From JAVBQG01 sp031549185 (GTDB lineage: Bacteria; Synergistota; Synergistia; Synergistales; Synergistaceae), in NCBI GenBank assembly GCA_031549185.1, contig JAVBQG010000058.1, positions 1 to 64,000 on the forward strand: 64,000 nucleotides of DNA, read 5' to 3'. This document shows positions 21,905 to 31,180 of the stretch, one piece after another. Each line of letters starts with the position of its first letter. Position 1 is the first letter of the stretch. A program made the position numbers and the translations under genes. The notes below the pieces were generated by a model, which saw only the letters and a program-made list of their open reading frames with translations, made no database searches and was not told the DNA's origin.

Positions 21905-22189
21905 ATGCTGAAAGTCGAATCGCTCGGGCTCGCGGATGCGATCTGCGAGCATCTGTGCAACTGCGAGACGTTCACGGACGCCTTCTGCGAGGATTGCGCG
22001 GCGATCGAACGCCTTCCGCAGACCTTAACCGATCCCGCCGACGAAACCTGTCCCGCCGAGTTCGACGTTTCGGACCCCGGCTGTGTCCGGCATTCCGATT
22101 GGTTCGAGATCGCGGAACGGGCCCGCGAGGCGGAGAAGCTGGCGGCGGAGGCGGCCGGAATCGAGCTGAAAAGGAAGCTGGCGGCGTGA
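21905..22189 (+). CDS. cysteine-rich small phage protein
   Basis: 94 residues. The N-terminal half contains CEHLCNCETFTDAFCEDC, which could bind a metal; the C-terminal half is a charged helix (EIAERAREAEKLAAEAAG). The ATG follows GGGGGAGGGGG. Function unknown. Confidence 0.5.
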   Translation: MLKVESLGLADAICEHLCNCETFTDAFCEDCAAIERLPQTLTDPADETCPAEFDVSDPGCVRHSDWFEIAERAREAEKLAAEAAGIELKRKLAA

Positions 22190-22219
22190 AGCCGCCGATG
22201 CAAAAAAGGAGGAATTTCT

Positions 22220-22552
22220 ATGTCGACCGATACTATCACCATTGCCATCACCCTGTACGCCCCGGAGTTGGCTGGGGCCATCAAGCAGCTGGCTGAGACT
22301 CTCGCCGGCAGTCCTACACCGCTACCGAAAGAAACCATTGCACCGTCGGCAGAGACTGCGGCCCCCGCCCCCGAATCGCCCAAGACGACCTTCGAGGAGG
22401 TCCACGCGACGCTGGTGAAGCTCAAGCAGCAGAAGAGCGCCGCTCCTGTCCGCGAGATCTTGGAGGTCGTGGGCTGCAAAACCGTCCAGGACATCCCCGC
22501 GGAGAAATTCGGCGAGGTACTCCAGATGGCCTCTGAAAAACTGGCGGCCTGA
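22220..22552 (+). CDS. hypothetical phage protein upstream of the replication nuclease
   Basis: 110 residues. A short N-terminal helix and a Pro/Ala-rich linker lead to a helical domain (TTFEEVHATLVKLKQQKS ... PVREILEVVGCKTVQDI). This plan suggests a recruitment or DNA-binding adaptor. AAGGAGGAAT is ideal before the ATG. It ends two bases before the DUF2800 nuclease gene, which points to cooperation in replication or recombination. Confidence 0.55.
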   Translation: MSTDTITIAITLYAPELAGAIKQLAETLAGSPTPLPKETIAPSAETAAPAPESPKTTFEEVHATLVKLKQQKSAAPVREILEVVGCKTVQDIPAEKFGEVLQMASEKLAA

Positions 22553-22554
22553 CC

Positions 22555-23712
22555 ATGGGCGCACACGCTCGGCTTTCCCCCTCAGCCGCGGAGCGGTGGA
22601 TCGCCTGCCCGCCCAGCGTTCAGCTGGGCGAGCGGTTCCCGGACACCTCCTCCAGCTACGCCGAGGAGGGGACGACCGCTCACCGGGTGGCGGAGATCTC
22701 CATACGCAATTGGCTGGGGTTGCTCTCAAAAGAGGAGGCGGCCGCGCAGAGGGAGGAGGTAGAGATGTCCCTGTTCTACTCCAAAGACATGCCCGATAAC
22801 CTGGAACCGTACATCGACTATGTCGTCTCTCATGCTGTGGGCGCTGATTTCATCGGCCTGGAGGAAGAGCTGGACATCGGCAACTGGGTGCCCGATGGTT
22901 TCGGCACCAGCGACGCCGTGATCGTCAAGGACGGCGTACTGGAAGTGGTGGATCTCAAGTACGGGCAGGGCGTGCCCGTGTCGGCGGAGGGAAACCCGCA
23001 GTTTCGGCTCTACGGCCTCGGCGCCGTGCAGGAGTGGCACATGCTCTATCCCTTCGACCGGGTCCGCTGCACCGTCGTTCAGCCCCGACTAGACAGCATC
23101 TCCACCGAGGAGCTCTCCGTCGGCGAACTGCTGGAGTGGGCGGAGCGGGTGGTCAAGCCGGCGGCGCTGCTGGCGGAGAAGGGCGAGGGTGAGTACAACC
23201 CTGGCGACCACTGCCGCTGGTGCAGGGCGAAGGCCGTCTGCCGCAAGCGGGCGGAGGGGAACATGGCGCTGGCGCGATATGAATTCGCCGAACCGGCTCT
23301 GCTCACCAACGAAGACATCGCGGACATCCTGTCCGCGGCGGAAAATCTCAAAAAATGGGTGGACGACATCGAGTCGTACGCCCTCGACCAGGCGCTCAAC
23401 CACGGCGCGACATTCCACGGGTACAAGGTGGTGGAGGGCCGCAGCCTCCGTCAACTGACGGACGAAACGGAAGCGGCGCGGATCCTGCTGGAAAACGGCG
23501 TGGCGGAGGATTCCCTCTACACCCGTTCGCTGGTCGGCATTCCCGCCATGGAGAAGCTCGTCGGCAAGAAACGGCTGGCGGACCTCCTGAAGGAGTACAT
23601 CATCAAACCGCAAGGAAAGCCGGCGCTGGTCAAAGAGGACGACAAGCGCCCGGCGATGAATTCGGCAGAAGCGGCAGCACAGGAATTCAAAGAAGAAAAG
23701 GAGATCGATTGA
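22555..23712 (+). CDS. DUF2800 / Cas4-RecB-like nuclease
   Basis: 385 residues with the features of phage DUF2800 proteins, which are PD-(D/E)xK nucleases. The N-terminal ARLSPSAAERWIACPPSVQL is followed by EEGTTAHRVAE, the core DGVLEVVDLKYGQGV with the catalytic Asp...Asp-x-Lys, and a cysteine cluster (CRWCRAKAVCRKR) that may hold Fe-S or zinc. It probably trims DNA ends during phage recombination. The next gene encodes its usual partner, a DUF2815 ssDNA-binding protein. Confidence 0.85.
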   Translation: MGAHARLSPSAAERWIACPPSVQLGERFPDTSSSYAEEGTTAHRVAEISIRNWLGLLSKEEAAAQREEVEMSLFYSKDMPDNLEPYIDYVVSHAVGADFIGLEEELDIGNWVPDGFGTSDAVIVKDGVLEVVDLKYGQGVPVSAEGNPQFRLYGLGAVQEWHMLYPFDRVRCTVVQPRLDSISTEELSVGELLEWAERVVKPAALLAEKGEGEYNPGDHCRWCRAKAVCRKRAEGNMALARYEFAEPALLTNEDIADILSAAENLKKWVDDIESYALDQALNHGATFHGYKVVEGRSLRQLTDETEAARILLENGVAEDSLYTRSLVGIPAMEKLVGKKRLADLLKEYIIKPQGKPALVKEDDKRPAMNSAEAAAQEFKEEKEID

Positions 23713-23713
23713 A

Positions 23714-24268
23714 ATGACAAATGCAGTGCAGACAAAGGTGATCACCGGCAAAGGCAGACTTTCCTACGCGTACGTGTGGCAGCCCCGCGAACAGGACGGG
23801 CAGGAGCCCAAGTACTCCACCAGTTTCCTGATACCCAAGAGCGACAGAGACACGCTCGCGAAGATCATGGCCGCGATCGAGGCGGCCAAGGAAGTGGGTA
23901 AATCTAAGAAGTGGGGCGGCAAGATCCCCGCTAATCTCAAACTCCCCCTGCGCGACGGCGACAATGAGGCCGACGAAAAAGGTGAGGAATACCTTGGGCA
24001 TTTCTTCTTCAACGCCAGCTCCAAGGACGCCCCTGGGATTGTGGACGCGCAGTGCAACGTCATTCTCGACAAGGCAGAGGTGTACAGCGGCTGTTACGCC
24101 CGACTCTCCATCAACTTCTTCCCCTACGACACCAACGGCAACCGCGGGATCGGCGTGGGGTTGAATCATATCCAGAAGCTCGCCGACGGCGAGCCGCTGG
24201 GCGGCGCCCGCGGGCGAGCGGAGAACGAATTCGACAGCTGGGACGAGGACGACGCCATGGGGCTGTAG
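23714..24268 (+). CDS. DUF2815 single-stranded DNA-binding protein
   Basis: 184 residues typical of DUF2815/Enc34-like phage ssDNA-binding proteins. The N-terminus VITGKGRLSYAYVWQPRE is followed by KYSTSFLIPKSDRDTL and YSGCYARLSINFFPYDTNGN, and the tail is acidic (NEFDSWDEDDAMGL), as in many SSBs. It lies between the nuclease and the polymerase in the replication operon. Confidence 0.85.
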   Translation: MTNAVQTKVITGKGRLSYAYVWQPREQDGQEPKYSTSFLIPKSDRDTLAKIMAAIEAAKEVGKSKKWGGKIPANLKLPLRDGDNEADEKGEEYLGHFFFNASSKDAPGIVDAQCNVILDKAEVYSGCYARLSINFFPYDTNGNRGIGVGLNHIQKLADGEPLGGARGRAENEFDSWDEDDAMGL

Positions 24269-24271
24269 GCC

Positions 24272-26209
24272 ATGAAGGACCTCTGGATCGATATCGAGAC
24301 GTTTTCCAGTGAAGATATCGCGAAGTCGGGCGCGTACCGCTACGCAGCAGCGCCCGACTTCGAGGTCCTGTTGCTCGCATTCGCCTGGGACAACGGCCCC
24401 GTGCAGATCGTGGACCTGACCGAAAGCGGCCTGCCTGAAATTTTGCAACAGGCTCTTCCGCATTCGACGGTGATCAAGCACGCTCACAACGCCAACTTCG
24501 AACGGACCTGTCTGGCGCGGATGCTGGGCGCGCCCATGCCGCCCGAGCTGTGGGACTGCACGATGGTTCGGGCCGCGATGCACGGGCTGCCTCTCTCGCT
24601 CGACGGGGCGTCGCAGGCGCTCGGTCTCGAGGCGCAGAAGGACGCCGCCGGCAAGGCGCTGATCCGCTATTTCTGCCAGCCGTGCAAACCGACCAAGAGC
24701 AACGGCGGTCGCACCCGCAACCTGCCCCATCATGACCCTGAACGCTGGGAGAGGTTCAAACGATACTGCATCCAGGACGTCGAGGTCGAGCGGCAGATTC
24801 ACAGGGCCCTCTTTCTCGAACCGTCGGAGGAGGAGCGCGCGCTGTGGATCCTCGATCAGCGGATCAACGACTGTGGCGTCGGCGTCGACATGCGACTGGT
24901 GCGCAACGCCATCGCCTGCGACGAGACCCACAAAGATCGGACGATGGGCGCGATGCGCGAGTTGACCGGGCTGGCAAATCCGGGCAGCGTGGCGCAGTTG
25001 AAGAGCTGGCTGGCGGAGCGAGGCCTCCCTGCGGAAACCTTGGGCAAAGCGGACGCCGCCGCGTTGGCGGAGAGCACCGCGGACCCGGTCGTCCGACAGG
25101 CGATGGAGCTGCGCCTGAAAGCGGCCAAGACCTCGGTCAAGAAGTACGAGGCGATCGAGCGGTCGGTCGGCGCCGACGGCCGCGTGCGAGGGCTGTTGCA
25201 GTTCGACGGCGCGAGCAGGACCGGGCGCTGGGCCGGGCGGCTGGTGCAGGTGCAGAACCTGCCGCGCAACTACCTGCCGACGCTGGACGATGCTCGCGGA
25301 ATGCTTCGAGAGGGCGATTTCGAGGGGTTGGAGTTGTTTTACAACAACGTCCCCGACGTGCTCTCGCAGCTTGTTCGCACCGCTTTCGTCCCTTCCCGGG
25401 GGCGGCGTTTCATCATCGGCGATTTCTCCGCCATCGAGGCGCGCGTGATCGCCTGGCTGGCGGGCGAGCAGTGGCGACTGGACGTCTTCAACGGTCACGG
25501 CAAAATCTACGAGGCCTCGGCAGCGCAGATGTTCGGCGTGCCGGTGGACAGCATCACGAAGGGTTCCCCGCTGCGGCAGAAGGGCAAGATCGCGGAGCTC
25601 GCCCTCGGGTATCAGGGCGCCGCCGGCGCTCTGATCCAGATGGGCGCATTGAACATGGGCCTTACGGAAGAGGAATTGCCGGATATCGTCGGAAAGTGGC
25701 GAGCGGCCAACCCGAACATCGTCCGCCTCTGGCACGACACCAACGCCGCCGCGCTCAAGGCCGTCATCAGCGGCAGGGAGAAGGGCGTGCGCGGCCTCGT
25801 GAGCTACGCCATGCAGGGGGATTATCTGCTGTGCAAGCTGCCGTCGGGGCGGTGCCTCTGCTACGCGCATCCGGAGGTACACGAGGAACAGGGGTTCAAG
25901 AAGTTGTCCTGCATGGAGCAGGACCAGACCTCGCGCAAGTGGAAGCGCAGCCCCACATACGGCGGGAAGCTGACGGAAAACACCGTACAGGCCATCGCCC
26001 GCGACTGTCTTGCGGTCGCGATGCTCCGCGTCGCCGAGGCCGGGTTCGATACGGTGATGCACGTCCACGACGAAATCGTGGTCGACGCCCCCTCGGGCCA
26101 GTGGAGCGCCGGGGAAATGGCGGAGTTGATGGGACAACCCATACCGTGGGCTGAGGGGCTGCCGCTGCGGGCCGACGCGTTTATTTCGGATTATTACTGC
26201 AAAGATTAG
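24272..26209 (+). CDS. phage family A DNA polymerase
   Basis: 645 residues. The N-terminal 3'-5' exonuclease-like domain starts WIDIETFSSEDI. The polymerase domain has motif A GDFSAIEARVIAWLAG, the O-helix KIAELALGYQGAAGAL, and motif C MHVHDEIVVDAP. It lacks the 5'-nuclease domain of host Pol I, as usual for phage enzymes. The ATG follows the SSB gene by four bases. It should be the replicative polymerase of the prophage. Confidence 0.92.
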   Translation: MKDLWIDIETFSSEDIAKSGAYRYAAAPDFEVLLLAFAWDNGPVQIVDLTESGLPEILQQALPHSTVIKHAHNANFERTCLARMLGAPMPPELWDCTMVRAAMHGLPLSLDGASQALGLEAQKDAAGKALIRYFCQPCKPTKSNGGRTRNLPHHDPERWERFKRYCIQDVEVERQIHRALFLEPSEEERALWILDQRINDCGVGVDMRLVRNAIACDETHKDRTMGAMRELTGLANPGSVAQLKSWLAERGLPAETLGKADAAALAESTADPVVRQAMELRLKAAKTSVKKYEAIERSVGADGRVRGLLQFDGASRTGRWAGRLVQVQNLPRNYLPTLDDARGMLREGDFEGLELFYNNVPDVLSQLVRTAFVPSRGRRFIIGDFSAIEARVIAWLAGEQWRLDVFNGHGKIYEASAAQMFGVPVDSITKGSPLRQKGKIAELALGYQGAAGALIQMGALNMGLTEEELPDIVGKWRAANPNIVRLWHDTNAAALKAVISGREKGVRGLVSYAMQGDYLLCKLPSGRCLCYAHPEVHEEQGFKKLSCMEQDQTSRKWKRSPTYGGKLTENTVQAIARDCLAVAMLRVAEAGFDTVMHVHDEIVVDAPSGQWSAGEMAELMGQPIPWAEGLPLRADAFISDYYCKD

Positions 26210-26221
26210 GGGGGGGTGGGT

Positions 26222-26782
26222 ATGCGTGGCGGACAGAATTTTATTGACCACACCGGGCAAAGGTTCGGGAGGCTGACCGTTGTCTCAAGAGGACCTACCC
26301 TAGGGGGGCCTGGGAACCGCAAGGTAAGTTGGAACTGTATATGCGACTGTGGAAAAGAAGTCAGAGTTGCGGCTGATAGCCTGCGTCGCGGTTGCACCTC
26401 CAGTTGCGGGTGCCTACATAAGGAACTCATACGCGAAAAAGCCACCAAGCACGATGGGAGCAGATCCAAACTCTATGGTGTTTGGAATATGATGCGACAA
26501 CGGTGCTGTAACCCCAGAAACAGGGATTATAAATTTTACGGCGCGCGAGGCATATCCGTTTGCGCCGAGTGGCTAGACTTTTCCAACTTTCGAGATTGGG
26601 CGACTACAGCAGGATACGGGCCAGGTCTGACTATCGACAGAATTGACGGAGACAAAAATTACTGTCCGAGCAACTGCCAATGGATCACGATCGAAGAACA
26701 ACAGAAAAACCGTCGTCCGCCTAGAAAAAGGGGTAAACGCACTGAGGTGATGCGGCTATGCTCCATTACGACGGTCCGCTAG
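26222..26782 (+). CDS. HNH-like homing endonuclease
   Basis: 186 residues. An N-terminal zinc-binding region (CICDCGKEV ... SCGC) precedes the segment LYGVWNMMRQRCCNPRN and the nuclease-like end TIDRIDGDKNYCPSNCQWIT. These are typical of free-standing phage HNH-type homing enzymes. Its composition is more AT-rich than its neighbours, and it sits between polymerase and primase genes, overlapping the latter by 25 bases. It probably invaded the operon as a selfish gene. Start at the ATG at 26222. Confidence 0.75.
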   Translation: MRGGQNFIDHTGQRFGRLTVVSRGPTLGGPGNRKVSWNCICDCGKEVRVAADSLRRGCTSSCGCLHKELIREKATKHDGSRSKLYGVWNMMRQRCCNPRNRDYKFYGARGISVCAEWLDFSNFRDWATTAGYGPGLTIDRIDGDKNYCPSNCQWITIEEQQKNRRPPRKRGKRTEVMRLCSITTVR

Positions 26783-29151
26783 AGATCGCACGCGGCCGCA
26801 GCCGTCTCGACAAGAACTGGCAGACGATACGTCTGCAATGGAGCGAGCTGCTGGATCGCCTCGCGCAGCCCACCCGCACCGGCGAGACGCTCGCAGAGTT
26901 CCATGCCGCGTCCAGGGTGGAGCAACTGCGCATAAAGGACGTGGGCGGCATCGTCGGGGGCGTTCTGAAGGGTGGGAGGCGGTCCGGCATCGCGGTGGCG
27001 AGTCGCACGGTTCTGACGCTCGACGCCGACTACGCCCCGCCCGGCTTCTGGGACGAGATCAGCATGCTCTGCTCCTTCGCGGTCTGCATGCACTCCACGC
27101 ACAAGCACACGCCGATTGCGCCGCGGCTCCGCTTCTACATCCCGCTTGCGCGCCCGGCGTCGCCGGAGGAGTCCGTGGCCGTCGCCCGGATGATTGCCTT
27201 CGACTGGGGCATCGAATACTTCGACGACACGACCTACGAGCCGCACCGCCTGATGTTCTGGCCCTCGGTCCCCGTCGACGGGGAATTCCTCTTCGAATCC
27301 CTCGACGCACCCTGGCTGGATCCCGACAGGGTGCTGGCGCGCTACGCCGACTGGACCGACATCGCCTCTTATCCGCGGTCCAGTCGGGAGACGACGAAGC
27401 AAAAACGCCTGCTGAAGAAGCAGGAGGACCCGCTCGCCAAGCCGGGGATCGTCGGTGCGTTCTGCCGCACGTACACCGTGCAGGAGGCGCTGGAAGAGTT
27501 CCTGCAGGAGGAATACGAGCCCTGCGGGATCGAGGGGCGCTACACGTACCGCAAGGGGACCACGGCTGCAGGCCTGGTGCTCTACGAAGACAAATTCGCC
27601 TACTCCCACCACGGCACGGACCCGGCGAGCGGCCAGCTGTGCAACGCCTTCGACCTGGTGCGCCTCCACCGTTTCGGCGAGGACGACGAGGAGGCCAAAG
27701 CGGACACGCCGCCCAACAGGCTGCCCAGCTTCCAGAAGATGCTCGCCTTCGCCCGGGAGCTGCCGGCGGTCAAAAAGACCATCTACGTCGACAAGACCGG
27801 CGCCGCGGTGGGAGAGTTCGACGACGATGGCTCAGAGGAGGAAGACACCGATTGGGTCACAGCACTGAAGACCGACGGCAAGGGCAACTATCTCCCCACC
27901 ATCGGCAACCTGGTGGCCATCCTGCGGCACGATCCGCTCCTGAAGGGCCGGCTGGCGATGGACGAGTTCGAACACCGCGAGGTGATCCTGGATGATCTAC
28001 CCTGGAGAGGGTTGGCCGCTGGGCGGCCTTTCACCGACGGCGACGAGTCGCAATTCAAATTATATCTGGAGGAAAAATACGTGATCGTCAACCACGGAAA
28101 AGTGCGCGATGCCCTTGGCGTCGTCCTGGCCGACAATACCCTGCACCCGGTGCGAGATTATCTGGACGATCTCGTCTGGGACGACGTGGAGCGTCTGGAT
28201 ACGCTTTTGATCGACTACCTGGGCGCAGCCGACACCCCCTACACGCGTGCGGTCACGCGGAAGATGTTCACCGCCGCGGTTGCCCGCATCTACGAGCCCG
28301 GGATCAAGTTCGACTACATGATGGTGCTGGTGGGGCCGCAGGGCGTGGGCAAGAGCTCGATCATCGGAAAACTTGGCGGCAAGTGGTTTTCCGACAGCTT
28401 CACCACGGTGCAGGGCAAGGACGCCTACGAGCAGCTGCAGGGCACGTGGCTCATGGAGGTGGCCGAGATGGCCGGCATGAGCAAGGGCGAGGTGGAGACG
28501 GTCAAGCACTTCGTCAGCAAGCAGGAGGATCGTTTTCGGGTGGCCTACGGCAAGCGTGTGAGCTATTTTCCCCGACAGTGCGTCTTCTTCGGTACCACCA
28601 ACAACCGCAACTGCCTGCGGGACGAGACGGGCAACCGCCGCTTCTGGCCGGTGGACGTCGCAGCGCAGAAATCGACAAAGAACCTGTTCCGCGACCTCAC
28701 CGCGGAGGAGATCGGCCAAGTCTGGGCGGAAGCCGCGGAGCGCTACCGAGCCGCCGAGCCGCTGTATCTCTCGAAAGAGCTGGAATCCATGGCGCAGGAA
28801 CAGCAGGCGGCCCACACGGAAGAGGACCCCAAGGCCGGCATCGTGCAGGAGTACCTGGAGCTGTTGCTGCCGGAGGATTGGGACGCCATGGACCTGCACA
28901 AGCGCCGGAGCTACGTCAAAGGCGAGGATCGGGAGATTATGGCGCAAGGCGTCCGACAGCGGGAGAAGGTCTGTGTGCCGGAGATCTGGGAGGAAGTTTT
29001 TGGCGGAGATCAAGCGAGGCTGGACACAAGGATGCGACGGGAGCTGCACTCGATCATGCAGCGTATGCCGGGATGGACGCATTACGACAGAGCGCAGGGT
29101 TTGATGAAATTTCGCACCTACGGAACGCAGACAGCCTATATTCGCAAATAG
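26758..29151 (+). CDS. primase-helicase with VirE-type ATPase
   Basis: 797 residues. The N-terminal part resembles an archaeo-eukaryotic primase/PrimPol domain: TVLTLDADYAPPGF with the metal aspartates, then STHKHTPIAPRLRFYIPL. The C-terminal half is a VirE (virulence-associated E) ATPase with Walker A GPQGVGKSSI, then LMEVAEMAGMSKGEVE and TTNNRNCLRDETGNRRFWPV. Such proteins open the phage origin and prime synthesis. An AT-rich repeat region follows immediately. Confidence 0.88.
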   Translation: MLHYDGPLEIARGRSRLDKNWQTIRLQWSELLDRLAQPTRTGETLAEFHAASRVEQLRIKDVGGIVGGVLKGGRRSGIAVASRTVLTLDADYAPPGFWDEISMLCSFAVCMHSTHKHTPIAPRLRFYIPLARPASPEESVAVARMIAFDWGIEYFDDTTYEPHRLMFWPSVPVDGEFLFESLDAPWLDPDRVLARYADWTDIASYPRSSRETTKQKRLLKKQEDPLAKPGIVGAFCRTYTVQEALEEFLQEEYEPCGIEGRYTYRKGTTAAGLVLYEDKFAYSHHGTDPASGQLCNAFDLVRLHRFGEDDEEAKADTPPNRLPSFQKMLAFARELPAVKKTIYVDKTGAAVGEFDDDGSEEEDTDWVTALKTDGKGNYLPTIGNLVAILRHDPLLKGRLAMDEFEHREVILDDLPWRGLAAGRPFTDGDESQFKLYLEEKYVIVNHGKVRDALGVVLADNTLHPVRDYLDDLVWDDVERLDTLLIDYLGAADTPYTRAVTRKMFTAAVARIYEPGIKFDYMMVLVGPQGVGKSSIIGKLGGKWFSDSFTTVQGKDAYEQLQGTWLMEVAEMAGMSKGEVETVKHFVSKQEDRFRVAYGKRVSYFPRQCVFFGTTNNRNCLRDETGNRRFWPVDVAAQKSTKNLFRDLTAEEIGQVWAEAAERYRAAEPLYLSKELESMAQEQQAAHTEEDPKAGIVQEYLELLLPEDWDAMDLHKRRSYVKGEDREIMAQGVRQREKVCVPEIWEEVFGGDQARLDTRMRRELHSIMQRMPGWTHYDRAQGLMKFRTYGTQTAYIRK

Positions 29152-29481
29152 TAAACAATGCAATCAGAATCAGGGAGGAATGTAAACAAGGCAAATGTCA
29201 CATTAGGGAGGACAAAACGAAAATCAGGGAGGACAAACGAGTTAAGGGTTAAGCTGAAAAGACGGCTACTTAACCAAACACTTAACCGTAAGAAACACAG
29301 TCAGAATCATGAATCACAGGATTTGGTTAAGAAGTTAAGTAAAACAACAAGAAAAATGAAAAATATAGAATTAGGGAGGATAGGGAGGACGTGTCCCGCC
29401 TAACGCGCCTAATACGTGTATGTATATAGGGGGGCCTTTCCAGCTTAACTAACTTAACCGGTATCGGAAGGAGGGGTTTGG
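29152..29481. repeat. AT-rich gene-free region with ordered hexamer repeats
   Basis: No credible gene is present. Eight copies of one hexamer lie in alternating pairs: GTTAAG at 29241 and 29248, CTTAAC at 29269 and 29281, GTTAAG at 29326 and 29334, CTTAAC at 29444 and 29453. AGGGAGGA occurs five times (29172, 29205, 29226, 29373, 29382). The position after the primase and the low GC suggest a replication origin or a regulator-binding array. Confidence 0.55.
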
Positions 29482-29763
29482 GTGTTCGAGCGCTCTATCG
29501 AGAAAAAATTACGCGTGATGCTGCGGGAGCGCGGCGCGCTGTGCTTGAAGTTCGTGTCTCCCGGCAATCGCGGCGTGCCGGACCGGATCGCGATACTGCC
29601 AGGTGGGCGGATCGTCTTCGTGGAGCTGAAAGCGCCGGGCGGCATGCTGGAACCTCTCCAGCAGTGGCAGATCGATCGACTGCACAGCCTGGGCGTGGAC
29701 GTCCGTGTTCTGTGGCGAATGGAGCAGGTTCGGCCGTTTGTGGAGGAGATGTTGCCGGCATGA
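29482..29763 (+). CDS. VRR-NUC domain nuclease
   Basis: 93 residues made of a single VRR-NUC domain: GVPDRIAILPGGRIVFVELK gives the Asp...Glu-x-Lys active site. Phages encode such stand-alone nucleases next to helicases, probably for processing branched DNA. It starts with GTG after GGAAGGAGGGG and overlaps the helicase gene by four bases. Confidence 0.85.
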   Translation: MFERSIEKKLRVMLRERGALCLKFVSPGNRGVPDRIAILPGGRIVFVELKAPGGMLEPLQQWQIDRLHSLGVDVRVLWRMEQVRPFVEEMLPA

Positions 29764-31136
29764 GGTATGAGCCGCACGCATACCAGCAATTCATGACCCG
29801 CCGCGTCGTGGAGCAGCCGCAGGTCGGGCTTTTCGCGGGGATGGGCATGGGGAAGACGATTGCGACTCTTACGGCGATCGACGAATTGATCTACGAGCGC
29901 TTCGAGGTCGACAAGGTCCTGGTGATCGCGCCGTTGCGGGTAGCCCGCGACACATGGTTTGACGAGGCGGACAAGTGGGAGCACCTGCGCCGGCTGCGGA
30001 TGGTGAGGGTCATGGGTTCCGCCGAGGAACGGCTGCGGGCGCTGCAGCGAGACGCCGACGTGTTCGTCATCAACCGCGAAAACGTCGTGTGGCTGGTGAA
30101 GTCCCTGCGGAAGTGGCCGTTCGACATGGTGGTGATCGACGAGCTGTCCAGCTTCAAGAACTCCGGCTCCCAGCGGTTTCGGGCGCTGAAGCACGCGCGC
30201 CCACAGATGCGCCGGGTGGTGGGGTTGACAGGGACTCCGCAGCCCAACGGGGTCGTGGATCTCTGGCCACAGATCTACCTGCTGGACGAGGGGAAGCGCC
30301 TGGGGCGGACGGTGTCGGAGTTCCGCCGGAATTACCTGTACCCGGACAAGACCAACGGCCACGTGGTGTACTCCTACAAACCCCAGACCGACGCTGAGGA
30401 TGAGGTGCACCGGAAAATCGGCGACATCGTGGTGAGCCTGAAGTCCGAGGACTGGCTAGAATTGCCGGAGCGGATCAACAACCACATCTGCATCACCATG
30501 CCGCCGGAGGTGCAGATGCAATACGACCGCCTGGAGAAAGAGATGATCCTGCGGCTGGGCGACGTGCCGATCGTGGCGCAGACGGCTGCGACTCTCTCCA
30601 ACAAACTTCTGCAGCTGGCCAACGGCGCGGCCTACAACGACGACCGCGGCGTCGATGAACTGCACGATCTCAAGCTGGACGTGCTGGGGGAGATACTGGA
30701 GGACGCGCCAGGACAGCCCCTGCTGGTGTTCTACAGCTACCAGCACGACCTCACCCGGATCTTGAAACGATTTCCCTTCGGGCGCAGGTTGAACTCAACC
30801 GCCGATATCCAGGATTGGAACAACGGGCAGGTCCCGCTGATGCTGGCGCACCCGGCCAGCGCCGGGCACGGGCTCAATCTACAGCAGGGCGGCTGCACCA
30901 TCGTGTGGTTCGGTCTTCCCTGGAGCCTGGAGCTGTATCAGCAGGCCAACGCGCGGCTGCATCGGCAGGGGCAGAAGGACACGGTGATGGTCCACCATAT
31001 CGTCACCCGCGGAACGATGGATGAGGACGTCGTGCAGGCTCTGGAGCGCAAGGACAAGGGGCAGGCGGCGCTGTTGGAGGCTGTAAAAGTCCGCGTCGAA
31101 CGGGTAAAGGAAGCGGCGTTGGGGCGCGCTGCGTAA
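29760..31136 (+). CDS. phage SNF2/DEAD-type helicase
   Basis: 458 residues of the superfamily 2, SNF2-like group. Motif I is GLFAGMGMGKTIATL, motif II VVIDELSSFKNSGSQR, motif III GLTGTPQPNG, and the C-terminal motifs ASAGHGLNLQQGG and QQANARLHRQGQKD. The frame is open upstream, but the ATG at 29760, overlapping the VRR-NUC stop, gives the family N-terminus YEPHAYQQFM. It probably works with the VRR-NUC protein in DNA remodelling. Confidence 0.9.
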   Translation: MRYEPHAYQQFMTRRVVEQPQVGLFAGMGMGKTIATLTAIDELIYERFEVDKVLVIAPLRVARDTWFDEADKWEHLRRLRMVRVMGSAEERLRALQRDADVFVINRENVVWLVKSLRKWPFDMVVIDELSSFKNSGSQRFRALKHARPQMRRVVGLTGTPQPNGVVDLWPQIYLLDEGKRLGRTVSEFRRNYLYPDKTNGHVVYSYKPQTDAEDEVHRKIGDIVVSLKSEDWLELPERINNHICITMPPEVQMQYDRLEKEMILRLGDVPIVAQTAATLSNKLLQLANGAAYNDDRGVDELHDLKLDVLGEILEDAPGQPLLVFYSYQHDLTRILKRFPFGRRLNSTADIQDWNNGQVPLMLAHPASAGHGLNLQQGGCTIVWFGLPWSLELYQQANARLHRQGQKDTVMVHHIVTRGTMDEDVVQALERKDKGQAALLEAVKVRVERVKEAALGRAA

Positions 31137-31180
31137 GCGGCATCGCCCATGAAACTATCACACGAAAGGAACTGATCGAA

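Noticed and set aside
23687..26260. 857-codon open frame on the minus strand opposite the DNA polymerase
   Set aside because: It mirrors the polymerase codons; high GC at third positions removes stops on the other strand. Composition is His/Arg/Gly-rich and there is no ribosome binding site or recognisable domain.
29158..29403. 81-codon frame in the AT-rich gap after the primase
   Set aside because: No ribosome binding site; Lys/Arg/Asn-rich text follows from the repeats and base composition rather than from a protein.
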